Shown: piece after piece, positions 21,548 to 32,350 of the stretch
Layout of the letters: each line of letters begins with the position of its first letter
Numbering within the stretch: the stretch's first letter is position 1
Origin: Prorocentrum cordatum
Lineage: Eukaryota > Sar > Dinophyceae > Prorocentrales > Prorocentraceae
Direction: 5' to 3'
DNA: 64,000 nt
Assembly: GCA_963575745.1 (NCBI GenBank)
Contig: CAUYUJ010016473.1
Location: 70,001-134,000 of the forward strand
Notes under the pieces: model-generated
The model's input: only the letters and a program-made list of their open reading frames with translations
Database searches by the model: none
Told to the model about the DNA's origin: nothing
Position numbers and translations under genes: made by a program

Positions 21548-21609
21548 AGGAGGAGGAGGAGGAGGAGGAGGAGGAGGAGGAGGAGGAGGAGGAGGTGGAG
21601 GTGGAGGAC

Positions 21610-21641
<32 letters not shown>

Positions 21642-21660
21642 GGAGGAGGAGGTGGAGGTT
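21548..21660. repeat. (AGG)n array with GTGG interruptions
   Basis: AGG repeats broken by GGTGGAGGTGGAGG and GACGAGG units. Confidence 0.94.
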
Positions 21661-21890
21661 AGGCTCCCCCCGAGCTGCCGATCGTCGAAGGGGGAGGCGC
21701 CGCCCCAGCAAGAGCGATCAGGGCTCGAAGCGTTCTTGCTGGGGGATCGGCAGCGAGGGCGGTCGCCGGCGCGCTCGGGAAGCCAGCGGGCCGCGCCAGG
21801 GCAGGGGGGCACCGGGCAGCCCGGAAAAATCTGTGGGGGGCGGCCGCGGAGAGCAGGGCTCGGAACACCTTGTTCGTCGGCGGCTACGGC

Positions 21891-22061
21891 AGGTCCGTGT
21901 CGTGCCGACTTCGGCGTTGGTTTCTGACACCGCGGGGATCGTTCAACCTTGAACGATCGGCCGTCTCCGCAACGTCCAAATGTTCAACATCGAACGATTC
22001 TGGGTCGCCCGCGGCGTTCAAAGTTGAACGCCGCTGGCGGGGTCGCCGCCGGTCGACACGA
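21891..22061. repeat. Dispersed repeat D2 (related to 45285-46060)
   Basis: Contains GTGTCGTGCCGACTTCGGCG, TGACACCGCGGGGATCGTTCA and GGCGGGGTCGCCGCCG, recurring in the same order at 45.3-46.0 kb. Internal short inverted repeats (CGTTCAACCTTGAACG; GTTCAAAGTTGAAC) suggest a structured unit. Confidence 0.65.
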
Positions 22062-22339
22062 CGCAAACCTACCGTAGGCAGGGGTCGCCTGCGCTGGCGG
22101 ATGAAGCTAAGCAGACGGGGGCACCGTTGCAGCGAGTTGGCCACCGTGCAGGAGGAGGGGAAGGCGGGATCGCGGGCGGCCGCGGGCGGGGCTCGGAGCA
22201 CACGTGCGGGCAAAGGGCACCGCGCGGCACATATCGGCGAGCTGCGTGCGGAGGCTCGACTGGCTGACGTTCGCCGAGGGGTCGCTCGGCAGGAGGAGCT
22301 GGATGACAGACTGGAGCCAGCGCGCCACAATGGCGTGTC

Positions 22340-22500
22340 TTCATCCTTATCCTCATCCTCGTGCTCGTCCTCGTCCTCGTCCTCCTCCCCCTCCTGCTCT
22401 TCTTCGTCATCTGCACCTTCATCATCAGAATCAGCCACATCATCACCAACAACCGCAGTAGCATCACCATCAACAGCAGCAGCAGCAGCAGCATCGTTCT
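22340..22500. repeat. Degenerate CTC/CAT/CAG array
   Basis: Mixed trinucleotide repeats: TCATCCTC and CGTCCTC, then ATCATCA and CAGCAG. Confidence 0.8.
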
Positions 22501-22689
22501 ATTACTTCTTGCGCCCCTGCAAGTCACCCTCCTCGTCGTCAGCAACCCGACGCCCCCAAGACGCACGCGAGGGAGGTGCTCGAATGCAGGGGCACGAGAC
22601 GCGCAACGGCCCGAAGGGGCCGCGGGTTCAGCAGGAGGCGGCCCAGGCCCCGCGGAGACGCCACGCAGGTGCGCCCCGCTGCTAGAGCG

Positions 22690-22855
22690 CTACTCCTACT
22701 CCTACTCCTACTCCTTATCCTGCTCCTCCTCCTTCTCCTCTTCCTCCTCCTCCTCCCCCTCCTCCTCCTCCTCCTGCTCCTCCTGCTCCTCCTCCTCCTC
22801 CTCCTCCTCCTCCTCCTCCTCCTCCTCCTCCTCCTGCTCCTCCTCCCGCTGCGCT
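22690..22855. repeat. (CCT)n array, left half of an inverted pair
   Basis: CTC/CTG repeats; about 140 bp downstream an AGG array runs on the same strand. Confidence 0.95.
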
Positions 22856-22992
22856 CGAGGGCGTGCCCCCGCGCCCGCCTTCGGAAGGACGCCGCTGTGC
22901 CAGTGGCCCAGTCCAGGGCTGACGCGCCGACACACCTCGCTCCCTCTTGAGCAGCTTGGGCGGGCGACGGTCCCATCGAGCAGGAGCGGGGG

Positions 22993-23228
22993 GGATGGAG
23001 GAGGAGGAGGAGGAGGAGGAGGAGGAGAAGGAGGAGGAGAAGGATGAGGAGGAGGAGGAGGAGGAGGAGGAGGAGGAGGAGGAGGGGGAGGGGGAGGAGG
23101 AGGAGGAGGAGGAGGAGGAGAAGGAGGAGGAGGGAGAAGGGAGGAGAGAGGGAGGAGGAGGAGGAGGAGGAGAGGAGGAGGAGGAGGAGGAGGAGGAGGA
23201 GGAGGAGGGAGGAGGAGGAGGAGGAGAA
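22993..23228. repeat. (AGG)n array, right half of an inverted pair
   Basis: AGG repeats with AAGG and GAGAGG interruptions; complementary to the CCT array at 22690-22855. Confidence 0.95.
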
Positions 23229-23894
23229 ACTGGAATTGCGGGGATGGCAGTAGTGATAGACGACATGGCGGCAATGGTAGATAATGTTTTGTTGGTTCTA
23301 CGACATTGGGATCCGCGTGCACGGTTGAACCGCGATGGCGGCGGGCGGCGTGCGCGCGGGGGGCTCCTACTCGAGTCGGGGCTACCAGGCAGTGGAGTGT
23401 CCCCCTGCAACGCTCATGCCACAGTTGGCCACTCACAATGGGGCGCCAGGATGTCCACCGCGAGCGCTCAGCAGTAGACGCCCAGCACAACTCACCCGTG
23501 GCTCTGGAGCCTCAGCCCGAACGGAGCGTCGTGAACCCTGGGGAGCCCTACCGGCTCGCGAATGGCCAGCACGTGCGCGTGATGAGCCGACAGGGAGTCT
23601 ATGGAGAGGCTCCTTACTCTGGCGCGGCGCCGACCAGCCGAAGTTGCCCCTCGCAGACAGGAGCGGGGCACTGCTTGTGGGAGCCCGGCACAGATCGTGC
23701 CCAGCGAATGGTCAAGCCGCAGCAGCGAGCGCGCCTTCCAAACAGGTCCGCTCCCTGGTTCTTTGCACGGCCCCTTGTCGGCACAGTTGTCCGCCCCTTG
23801 GCACCTCGACGTGCGCCAGTGCCTGCGGGCCAGGCTTGCCGCAGCGGTGCCTGTAGAGGGCAGGAAATCCACCCTCATCATAACCACCCCGACA

Positions 23895-24012
23895 AGCGAG
23901 GAGTTGGTAAACGCACCCAAAGAAGGAATCGCACAGGGCAGGACTGTTTAGTAAACGCCCAGGGCGATTTAGTAAACGCCAATTCTCAGGTCCGGGTGGT
24001 TTTTCTTCCCTT
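23895..24012 (+). repeat. Dispersed repeat D3, copy 1 (copy 2 at 43770-43905)
   Basis: Shared ordered motifs: TTTAGTAAACGC, AACGCCCAGGGC, CGTAAACGTCAATT-like, TCCGGGTG followed by a T run and CCC. Copies share orientation and both lie beside coding-like or duplicated DNA. Confidence 0.75.
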
Positions 24013-24406
24013 GAGCCTGGGGCCATCGGTGCAACCATGTCCATGTGCAGCTGTGGAGTTCCACCGCGCCTGCCTTGTCGAGCGCGCAGGCGCAGTTCAT
24101 CCAGCGGTTCGCGGCAAGGCACCTCTGGCCGCTGGGGCTTGCTGCTGGCGACTGCCGGGCAGTGGTCGCCTTGGCCAGGTCGTCGGTCTGGGAACCTTGC
24201 GGACTGCAACCCGCTGGCCAGACGCAGCCAGACTCCAGGATGACGTAGTCCTGGTCCAGGATGTAGGCCGAGATGTCGCACATATCCTGCTGCTCCATGG
24301 TGCGCAAGCTGGGCCACAGGTCAGAGGCGACGGTGAACGGGTGCGCCGCTGATATGTCCTTCCGTGCATGGTCGGGGCGTTGATGAACCGCCGAAAATAG
24401 GATCAA
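23969..24406 (-). CDS. Possible coding exon, product unknown
   Basis: A 145-codon minus-strand frame whose first half reads like protein (DISAAHPFTVASDLWPSLRT, then QDMCDISAYILDQDYVILE), with varied composition and G/C-biased third positions. No domain is recognised. The 3' part overlaps dispersed repeat D3, so only about 24130-24400 is a credible exon. It could be part of a split gene that includes minus-strand frames at 23492-23920, but no splice pair is convincing. Confidence 0.25.
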   Translation of the reverse strand: MILFSAVHQRPDHARKDISAAHPFTVASDLWPSLRTMEQQDMCDISAYILDQDYVILESGCVWPAGCSPQGSQTDDLAKATTARQSPAASPSGQRCLAANRWMNCACALDKAGAVELHSCTWTWLHRWPQAQGKKNHPDLRIGVY

Positions 24407-24714
24407 GAAAATGATTATTTAGAACCCCGGGCCAGCTTCCCAGAAACGTCTTACAGCAAGCCTCGGCCGAATGTTCGTGTTGACTCTATTTGACTCTCTA
24501 GCAGGGCGAGTGCGCTCAAGAAAAATGGGGCCAGCTCTCCGGCAAGCTGGCTGAGAGAAAGGCGCCGGCTCAGCGTCTCGGGCATGGGCTCCTCGGTCGG
24601 ATGCTCGACCGCAGCTGACCAGAGGGGGTCGACGGTGCTCCGCGGCGGGGAAGGCGCAAGATGGCTCCTCGAAGCCCCTGCCGACAACCCTGGGTGGGGC
24701 GGGCACCGCCGCTG

Positions 24715-24923
24715 ACGTTAGGGGAGCCAAAAGGGACATAAACATAAAAACTCGGAGGTCCGCGCGGATTTCTCGGATCGGCGCTGGGCCCCCCTCCCTG
24801 GCGCGCGGAGCGCGCCAGGGGCGGCGCCGGAGGCGCCGCCGGGGGGCCCCAGCGCCGATCCGAGAAATCCGCGCGGACCTCCGAGTTTTTATGTTTATGC
24901 CACTTCTTGTTCCCCTAGACGTG
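24715..24923. mobile_element. GC-rich palindromic foldback element, copy 3 (near-perfect)
   Basis: Arms 24737-24788 and 24848-24899 are identical reverse complements over at least 50 bp (outer end CATAAACATAAAAACTCGG). Outer extensions TAGGGGA...GGGA are imperfectly paired out to ACGT at each side. The centre has GGCGCGCGGAGCGCGCC and the family core GGGGCGGCGCCGGAGGCGCC. It is the least diverged copy. There is no ORF, so mobility would need enzymes in trans. Confidence 0.92.
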
Positions 24924-25755
24924 GCAGGCGCAGGCGACGCTGAACGTGCGCTTGCCGCGGATGTGCTCCTCCTTGCTCGGGTTCCACGTCTTGCCCCTGC
25001 CGGCCATCCGGACGTGCGCCTCTCCTTGGCTCGGGTTCCTTGCCCTTCCCCCTGCCGTTCATCCGGGGATGGCCGCGCCCTCGCCCTCTCGGCAGGGCAC
25101 GGCGCTGTGGTGGCTGTGCGCTGGCAGCGCGTACGGTCAACCCGTAGGATGAGGATGCGCGGCAAGGATGCCAGGGCCCTGGAGGGCCCTGTTGACGTTT
25201 CTCGAGCGAGGTTGGCCAGCGAAAAGGTGCAGGGGCAGCCTTCGAGACTTTCCTCTTCCTTACCATGCGGGTTGACTGTAGGGTGCACTCGCGTGCCCGT
25301 TGCTGGAGTGGCCTCTGGATCCCAGCTCGCTGCCGAAGATCGGTGGCGGCCTCCCTCGGAAGGCAGAACTCCGGCCCGCAGCTGCGGTGTGGCCGATCGA
25401 CCAGAAGTGACTGGTGGCCACAGGTCCGCCGCATGGTGATCGTTACTGCAGGAGATTCTTGATCATCCGGTCGGAGTCGGCGTCGCGCCAGGGCTCGACA
25501 CGAGAGCCACGCAGGAGGCGGCATGGTGTCACGAGATGGTTCCAACGACGGTGTCTGCTTGGATGGTGCTGGCGCTGGTTGGCCAACTGCCTGCATGATG
25601 CTGTCGCCTAAGACATCACAATAACATGGGCATGTTGAAATCTTTCGCGAATTCTTCTTAGCTTCGAAAGTGGGGCTCTCGCCTGAAACATCTTCGGGAA
25701 AATGGGATGCTGAAGCCCGACCCGTTTGAAGCGAAATGGGTCGTTTCGAAATCGA
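24924..25755. other. Unassigned, with a 55-bp tandem duplication
   Basis: On the minus strand at about 25065-24950, GGATGAACGGCAGGGGGAAG and GGATGGCCGGCAGGGGCAAG begin two similar 55-bp units. The second unit opens a 30-codon frame (MAGRGKTWNPSKEEHIRGKR...) that ends at a TAG inside the end of the foldback element. It may be an exon tail, but no gene is called. The rest shows nothing recognisable. Confidence 0.4.
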
Positions 25756-25767
25756 AGCGGTGGACGA

Positions 25768-25813
<46 letters not shown>

Positions 25814-25961
25814 AGACGACCGAGGACGGACCATGACGACGGACGATGACGAACGACGACCGACGATCGAGGACCGATGACCGACGACCGACGACACGAC
25901 TGACGACGACGACGACGAGGACGACGACCGATGACCGACGACAGACGACGACGGCGACAAC

Positions 25962-26007
<46 letters not shown>

Positions 26008-26130
26008 GACGACGAGGACGACGACGAGGGACACGACGACGACGACGACGACGACGATGAAGCCGACGACGACCACGACGACAGACGACGGACGGCACCG
26101 ACGGACGACGTCGACGGACGACGCTGGTGA
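25756..26130. repeat. (GAC)n array with degenerate GACGACCGACGA units
   Basis: GAC repeats with CGACAGACGA interruptions across about 370 bp. Confidence 0.95.
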
Positions 26131-26889
26131 CGACGATGCCGGCCCCCGGAGCCTGTCCGGGGGCGCGTGCTGGCCAGAAACTCGAGGAGGATGCGGCGGC
26201 AGGCGCCCCCGCGGAGAAGTCCTCAACAAGCCTCGATCCTCGGCCCTGCGCAGGTCGCCTTCGGAGGCCACCTCCAGCGCCCCAGACAATTCCGACATCG
26301 CCAACCAGTTTGACAGAGTCGACGCCCGACCGACCGACGACGACATCGGCGGCGACGGGGACGACGACGTGCAGGCAGGCATGCGCGCGGTCGGTCGGAC
26401 AGGCGAGCTCCTCAGTGCCTCTTGCCTCCCTCCCTCCCGCCCTCCTCTCCCTCTGTTCCCCTTGCCGCCCCGCCCCGTCCCTCCCCCTCCCTTCCACGCC
26501 CTCTCATTTCCGATTCCCCTCCTCGCCTCCCCTGCCTTGAGGAGGGGAGGGATGATGAGGAGGGAGGAGCAGTAATCAGCAGGAGCGGGGGTAATATGAT
26601 ATGTAAGGTGGAGGAGGGAAGTATATGTGAGCAAACGGTCACAATCAGAGCCCGCAGCAAGAGGCGCATCCAATACTCAGCAGGCCACAGCACAGGGCCA
26701 GCAGGAACCACGATCTCAAGACTACGAATCACAACGTCATGACTGTCGCTTGGTGCTATGGGTTCCACCTCCTGGCGATCCTGCTCCTGTTCCTCATCCT
26801 CTGGCGGCCCCGCGGACGACTCCTGCTGCGGCTCCGCGGCCTCCAGCCTCGTCCCGAACCGCTCCTGCTGGCAGTCCGTCAGCTGGGCC
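26131..26889. other. Unassigned sequence, CCT-rich near 26425-26530
   Basis: GC-rich DNA followed by a CCCTCC-rich stretch and an AGG-rich patch at about 26535-26580. No gene was recognised. It lies 3' of the copia-like relic, where integrase and reverse transcriptase would be expected, but neither is seen. Confidence 0.45.
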
Positions 26890-28434
26890 GTCGTGTCGGC
26901 GTCGCGCACTTTCTCAGGATGTCGCTGCCGGCCTCGGCCTCTTCCACCGGCACGGTGAGGCAAAAGGCGTCAGAGGTGACGGCATTGTCCGTGAAATCCA
27001 TCTGTCCCTGGAGTGCTTTCAGCAGAAGTTGACTCAACAGAAGGGGGGGGGGGCATCGCCGTTCACGATGGCGGCGGAGATGAGGCCTGGGGCGTCTCCG
27101 GTGCGGACGAGAAAGGAGCTGCCTGCGTGCTGACATCTCTCTCTCTCGCTGCTCCCGAACCCGAGCGTGCTCTCCTGATTGTCGTACGTGAGCTGCAGCC
27201 CGCTGTTGCTCAGGATCGTCTCCGGCTGCTTGGGCAACTTCATGCCGATCAGCGGCCCGCCGCAGCTGGGATCGATCACCCCCTGGCCCAATGGGCAGGC
27301 GAGCGTGATCTCCACCTCGTTCTCCGATTCGAAGATAACCTGGAAGCCTCGTTTTGGCGTCTGCTTCTCCATGCCACGAAGCTCTTGAAGAAAATGCGCC
27401 ACGATGGCTTCATATGCGCTCGTCCCCTCGAGTACGATGAAGGCGGCACTGTCGCTGAACATTCTCCCTTTGCTTTTGCCTTCCCCGTTGCGTTGTGGAC
27501 ATTCACGTGGCCAATGTCCGATGGTCTTGCAACGGTGGCAACATGTTTTCTTACTCACCTCGTCGAAATCCTTCCTGAAATGTGCCTGGAGCTGGTCTGC
27601 CTTCGTGAAGTTCCGAACCTTACGGGCGTCCGGGATATCGTTGCGCTTGTCCTTCCATATCGCCATCAGCACCTCGGTCACTTTTTCCTCCTCGAACGTG
27701 ACGGCAGTACCTGCTACTCCCTGTTCTTTATCATCATGCCCCGCGAGGATAGCCTCCATGTCGGCGGAATCATCGTTCTGGCGGCTCTATAACACGTCCT
27801 CTAACTCATTGTTCTAGTCCATTTCGTCCTCAGGCTGCGTGTCGGCCACTAACGCGCTGGCCTTAGCGCGACGTCGTGACTTCGGGATTCGGAACGCGGG
27901 GAACACTGCTCGGATCGTATCCATGTCATCGGTGGTGTACTTGGAAGTATGGGCCTTCACGATGGATCTCTGGTCTGCTAGTGTGAAGCCACAGCGATGT
28001 AGAAGGATCCATGCCAGAGCTTCTTTCTGGAACTGTATATTGGCCTTGATGTCGCACTTCTGGAATGTCTCCCGAGCTCGACCGATCCAAGCTGTCACTG
28101 CCTCGCCCTCGTGCCCCTGGAGCGCAAAGACCGATTCCAAGTGTTTTCCGAATACGTCATCCTGTTCCTTGGCGGGTCATCGCTTGAGCAAGAGCGTGAT
28201 CATCGCCTCATCGCCGCCTTCCCTTTTGTAGCCCTCGAATTCCAGATGGTCCACGATCTCAAACGCCGAACCCTGCAAGAGAGTGTGCACCGACGAGCCT
28301 CGCTGTGTGGCTTCTATCTTCCGGCAGGGCATGGCGACCTTTTCTTACCTGGTCCACTTCTTCAGCTCCTGGTGTTGCCCCATGTGCGCCGTCGCTGGAG
28401 AAACACCGAAGTCCTCGACTGTCCACTGATTCGA
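26890..28434 (-). mobile_element. Ty1/copia-like retrotransposon relic: gag and protease
   Basis: One minus-strand frame (28434-27034) encodes a gag-like region (starting near NQWTVEDFGVSPATAHMGQH, with LKKWTR and LAWILLHRCGFTLADQ). A CCHC zinc knuckle CHRCKTIGHWPREC lies at about 27545-27502. A protease-like segment GQGVIDPSCGGPLIGMK lies at about 27280-27230. The frame is broken by TAA (28345-28347), TGA (28177-28179) and two TAGs (27814-27816, 27787-27789). At a run of G/C near 27040-27051 the homology continues in another frame (LLLSQLLLKALQGQMDF). The catalytic D-T/S-G of the protease is replaced by D-P-S. Integrase, reverse transcriptase and the 3' LTR are missing. The element is dead. 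Confidence 0.8.
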
Positions 28435-28512
28435 TCATGTTGGGGTCTGTCGTGCGCTGAGTCCTCTCAGCACGTGTTTCGTCGTAGCGTCACTCCCGTG
28501 ACGCCAGGAGCA

Positions 28513-28528
28513 GCCTGCTCCGCTACCA
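28513..28528 (-). other. Putative primer binding site of the copia-like relic
   Basis: Minus strand TGGTAGCGGAGC matches the initiator-Met tRNA 3'-end complement used by many copia elements (TGGTAGCAGAG type) with one mismatch. It lies about 80 nt upstream of the gag frame. The bases before it (TTTTCTCA-T) end in CA, as an LTR should, so a 5' LTR would begin at about 28530 and extend to higher coordinates; its other end is not resolved. Confidence 0.65.
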
Positions 28529-28530
28529 AT

Positions 28531-29290
28531 GAGAAAACCACCCTGATTGCCCACCGGCCTGCATCAAGCAGCCTGTCTTATGAGGATGGATCTGGTCCCT
28601 GGGCTACCCTGGGCTCGCAAGGTCCTGGGCGGCAATTAGAAAAGGATGGGAACGAAGGGGTCTGAGGGATACCGTTGGCAAAATAAGCGTGGGCCTCCCG
28701 TCTGGCACAAAGAAGATGCAACAACTGGAAGTTCCATTGGAAATGAAGTTGTCAGGACCGTGAAAACCTCCAGGGCATGAAGCGAGCCCGAAACGGTTGG
28801 TATGAGGCCGCCAGGCTGGAAAACAAACTGGCCAAGGATGGAGGGTAAAGGCCTGGCCCCAACCATTCTTACCAGACTTCCTGGACCTCTAGGTGGTATT
28901 CTCGCACAAAGTGGACCCCTGGAGGTCTCGACCCCTTCCCCAGGACAAAGTTTTTCATCCTGAGCTGTTTTTCGACGACGCCAGGGCCCAGTCAGAGGCC
29001 GAAGACACGGGCCAAACCTTCCGGCGAAGAAGTTCGGGCTCCCCAGGATCGCTTCTTGACGGCCCCGCGCCCCGGCGAGGGCCCCTGGAGGCCGCAGACT
29101 TCCACGAGCTGTCCGTCGTGATGCTCTCACGACGCAGGCATGCCTGGCGGTCCCACGCGCCCCGGGTGGATCCCACCGTGCTCCTGTCTCTGGGGGTGCC
29201 GTGCCTGCGTGCGCATGCGCCGCATCGCTGGCAAGGGCGGGGCCACTCGACGCACGCTGCACCTGATGTCCCATGTCCTGGAAGGCGCGG
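28531..29290. other. Possible LTR remnant and dispersed repeat D1
   Basis: The first part may be the 5' LTR of the copia-like relic; no second LTR was found for comparison. D1 occupies about 28895-28995 in inverse orientation. No gene recognised. Confidence 0.4.
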
Positions 29291-29296
29291 GAAGGG

Positions 29297-29458
29297 GGGG
29301 AGGGGGAGGGGGAGTGGGAGGGGGAGGAGGAGGAGGAGGAGGAGGAGGAGGAGGAGGAGGAGGAGGAGGAGGAGGAGGAGGAGGAGGAGGAGGGAGGAGG
29401 AGGAGGAGGAGGAGGAGGAGGAGGAGGAGGAGGAGGAGGGTGGAGGGAGGAGGAGGAG
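29297..29458. repeat. (AGG)n array
   Basis: Nearly pure AGG repeat with a few GGG interruptions. Confidence 0.97.
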
Positions 29459-29888
29459 GCCGGGTGGCCCAGAGGGTTAGTTTTTCTCCCTGGTGTCTTT
29501 CACCGCTCTCTTGTCCCCTCCTGGGCCTGTCGACCCATGCTCTGACCCGTTCCCCTGTGGTCCCGTGCCCCCTCTTCTCCTTGGAGTCTTCCACCGCTTT
29601 CTTCTGTTCCTGGCTCTTCTCCCCGGTGTCTTCCACCGCTTTCGTTTCCTGGCTCTTTTCCCTGGTGTCTTCCACCGTTTCCTCTTCCTGGCTCTGTTCC
29701 CTGGTGTATTTCGCCGCTTTCCCTTCCGCTTGCTTTTCCGATCCGTGCTCCATGCTCCGTGCACCGCTTCCGAGCCCGTCCTCGGGACTCCCCCCCCCGT
29801 GGGCAGGGCGCCAGCGTCGGCGGCAGCATGGCCCGACGGCTTCGCCACTCGGGCGAACTGGCGGCTGCCCTCGTGCTTCCCGTCTCTT

Positions 29889-30070
29889 TCCTCCTCCTCC
29901 TCCTCCTCCTCCTCCTCCTCCTCCTCGTCCTCATCATCGACTCTTCCTCCTCCATAGTATCCTCCTCCTCCTCCTTTTCCTCGTCCTCCTCATCCTCCTC
30001 CTCCCCCTCCTCCTCCTCCATCCTTCCTCCTCCGCCTCCTCCTCCTCCTCGTACCCCTCCTCCGCCTTCG
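29889..30070. repeat. (CCT)n array
   Basis: CTC repeats broken by CATC and TTTTCC. Confidence 0.94.
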
Positions 30071-30095
30071 TCCTCCCCGCTCCCTCATTCTACTC

Positions 30096-30266
30096 ATGTT
30101 CTTCATGGTCCTCGCCGCGTTCCTCGCCCTGCTCGTCCCTGTCCCTGCGTTCCTCCCCCCCCTGCTCTCGTCGCCCGCGATGAGGGGTGGGTGCCCCTCT
30201 GCCGCATTGATGACTTTCGCTGTGGAGGCCGAGGGCATCAAGCACGTCAACATGCAGGCGCACTGA
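30096..30266 (+). CDS. Possible small hydrophobic ORF (56 aa)
   Basis: ATG at 30096 opens a 56-codon frame starting MFFMVLAAFLALLVPVPAF and ending EAEGIKHVNMQAH before TGA. A hydrophobic N-terminal segment is followed by a soluble tail. The hydrophobic part derives from CT-rich DNA next to a CCT array and may be accidental. Alternatively it is the last exon of a longer gene. Confidence 0.2.
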   Translation: MFFMVLAAFLALLVPVPAFLPPLLSSPAMRGGCPSAALMTFAVEAEGIKHVNMQAH

Positions 30267-31859
30267 TCAGGAGCCCTGCTCATTTCCATTCCCCTCCGCC
30301 GCCGCCTCCTCCTCATCGTCATCATGTTCATCCTCGTCTTCATTCACAGTCCCCCTCCCACCGCTCTTGGGGATAATCTGAGACGCGACCAGGAGCAGGA
30401 TGAGAAGGCCGCATATTTCTTCCTCCGAGGAGACATGAAAATTCATACGACCTACGTATGGAAAGTGCCAACAATGCTTGCAGAGGTTCGAATGCGTCGT
30501 GGCAGCAACCTAATTGCAAAAGCTGCTGTTCCCATCTATACACCGTGCCCTGCACGCTCGCGGGGGCTGCTGCAGTCGCCATGGTCGTGCTCGCTGTGAC
30601 TATCTAGCTGTGGCGTCAACTGATTCGATGCTGCTGCCGCACTGTGATGCAGCGCCATGCTGACGGCGTTGCTGCCACTCCTGCCTCCGTTCCACTCCTC
30701 GTGCTCGGCGCCACGCCGCTGGCGCACACTGAACACTTCTCACAGATGTCCTACGCATTGCTGCTCTCCCCCGTCCCGTGCCCATCGGTCTCCTCAATCG
30801 GAGCACCCCGACCCTCGACGCGGTGGGTTCTGCCACGGCGTGGACCCCCAGAGGCCTGGACCTTCTTCTCCGGGACAGACTCCTGCTCCCGAGCCGCTCC
30901 CTGGCGGCCCTGGAGCCCGGCAGGCGCGCCCTCGGGGGCCGAGCGCTGCCAAACGTCCCCCGACGTCGTTTTTCGTCTGCGACGCGGGGAGGTCTGGGCA
31001 GCGGCTCCTCGGCGCTCGCGTCCGCCTCGTCTCTTGAGGCTGGCACCGGGGCCTGCAGGGCTCTCGGCCACGACGCCGGGCGGCACCCCGCGCGGGAGGA
31101 CCGCCGCAGCTGTCTCTTCCGTCGGAGGCGGGGCCTCTCGGCCAGCCAGAGAAGCTGCCAGTCGGGCGGGGGGCGACACTCCAAGACAAGGAGGAGACCT
31201 CTTGGAGTCACGGTCCCTGTGGGGCTCCTGGAAAACACATACATAAAGCAGTCTACATCGCATCGAGCAGACCAGGTGGGACAAAAACGCACACCATCGA
31301 ACGGATTTCGGGAGGTTGTGGACATCTGGGCGGGGGGGAAGTGAGCGGGAGAGCGCCGCAAAAATACGGTGGCTGAAAACAGCCCCCGAGACGTTGTTTG
31401 GTACCGCCAGGCGTGGTGACTTGTGTTTTGGGATTATATTTTGTGATCTTCATGGGTCTCAAAATACTCGTAGCTCCAATGCGTTCTCTGATTGCTGCAG
31501 TCTACGGACCCCCGCCCAGATTCCAACAATATGCCAAGATCCGCTGAACTGTCACAACACATCACCCTCACACCAGGAAAGTCATCCCGAACCTGTCCCG
31601 AAATCCCTCCGAGTGTTGCCCCAAACGTCCTCCGAATGTTGTCCCAAACGTCCGCCGAACCCCACGCGCAACAGGCCATCGACAGCCGCCCCGTGGACAC
31701 GCCCACAGAACGGGACCATAGCACTTGTCCTGTCCCCTCATGGCAGCTGGACTGCACTAGTGGAAGTGCGGTTTGGTAACCCCACGGGAATCGAAGCGGA
31801 CGTAGCCAGAGCGCAGACGCCAGAGCGCAGACTGTCGTTACACAGACGCCAGCGCAAGC
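30267..31859. other. Unassigned 1.6 kb
   Basis: GC-rich, non-repetitive. Overlapping 120-250-codon frames on both strands have no recognisable domains. Nothing is called. Confidence 0.4.
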
Positions 31860-32350
31860 ACTGCCGTATCTACCACACCAAATCTGCCATACCCTACCTA
31901 GTGCACCAGACATACCATACCAGGTCTACTACACCATACCTGCCATACCCCAACTATCGCACAACACTTATCACACCACAGCTACCATACCATTATGCAC
32001 ATACCATGCCTAACACACAATACCCACCACACCGTACCTACTACACCATACCTACCATACCACACCTACCACACAACGTACGTGACACACCGTACCTACC
32101 AAAGCATACCTACCATGAGATGCCCACCATGCCGTACATGCCGCATCACACCTACGTTCCACACCTACCGCATCACACCCAAAACGCCATGCCTACCACA
32201 CCATGCCTACCATACCCGACCTACCATGCCATACCATACCACACCCGACCTCTCACACCCTACCCACCAATCCACACCCACCACACCACCCCTGCCACAC
32301 CCACCACACCGTACCCGCCGAACCCTGCCCGCCATACCACACCTACCACT
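31860..32350. repeat. Degenerate TACCACACCATACC short-unit array
   Basis: Many variants of CTACCACACC / CATACC / CACACC across about 490 bp. Confidence 0.9.

Noticed and set aside
24005-24025. Further leader-like site (minus strand ...GGCTCAAG) at about 24012
   Set aside because: Only the last eight bases and a few others match. It lies in dispersed repeat D3 and has no ORF at the right distance.
24895-26673. A 592-codon minus-strand ORF
   Set aside because: It runs through the GAC array (poly-Val/Ser) and the foldback edge, and no domain is present.
30751-31361. Overlapping 130-250-codon ORFs on both strands
   Set aside because: They are GC-rich with high Arg/Pro/Ala on both strands and no motif. 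Such open frames are common by chance at this composition.
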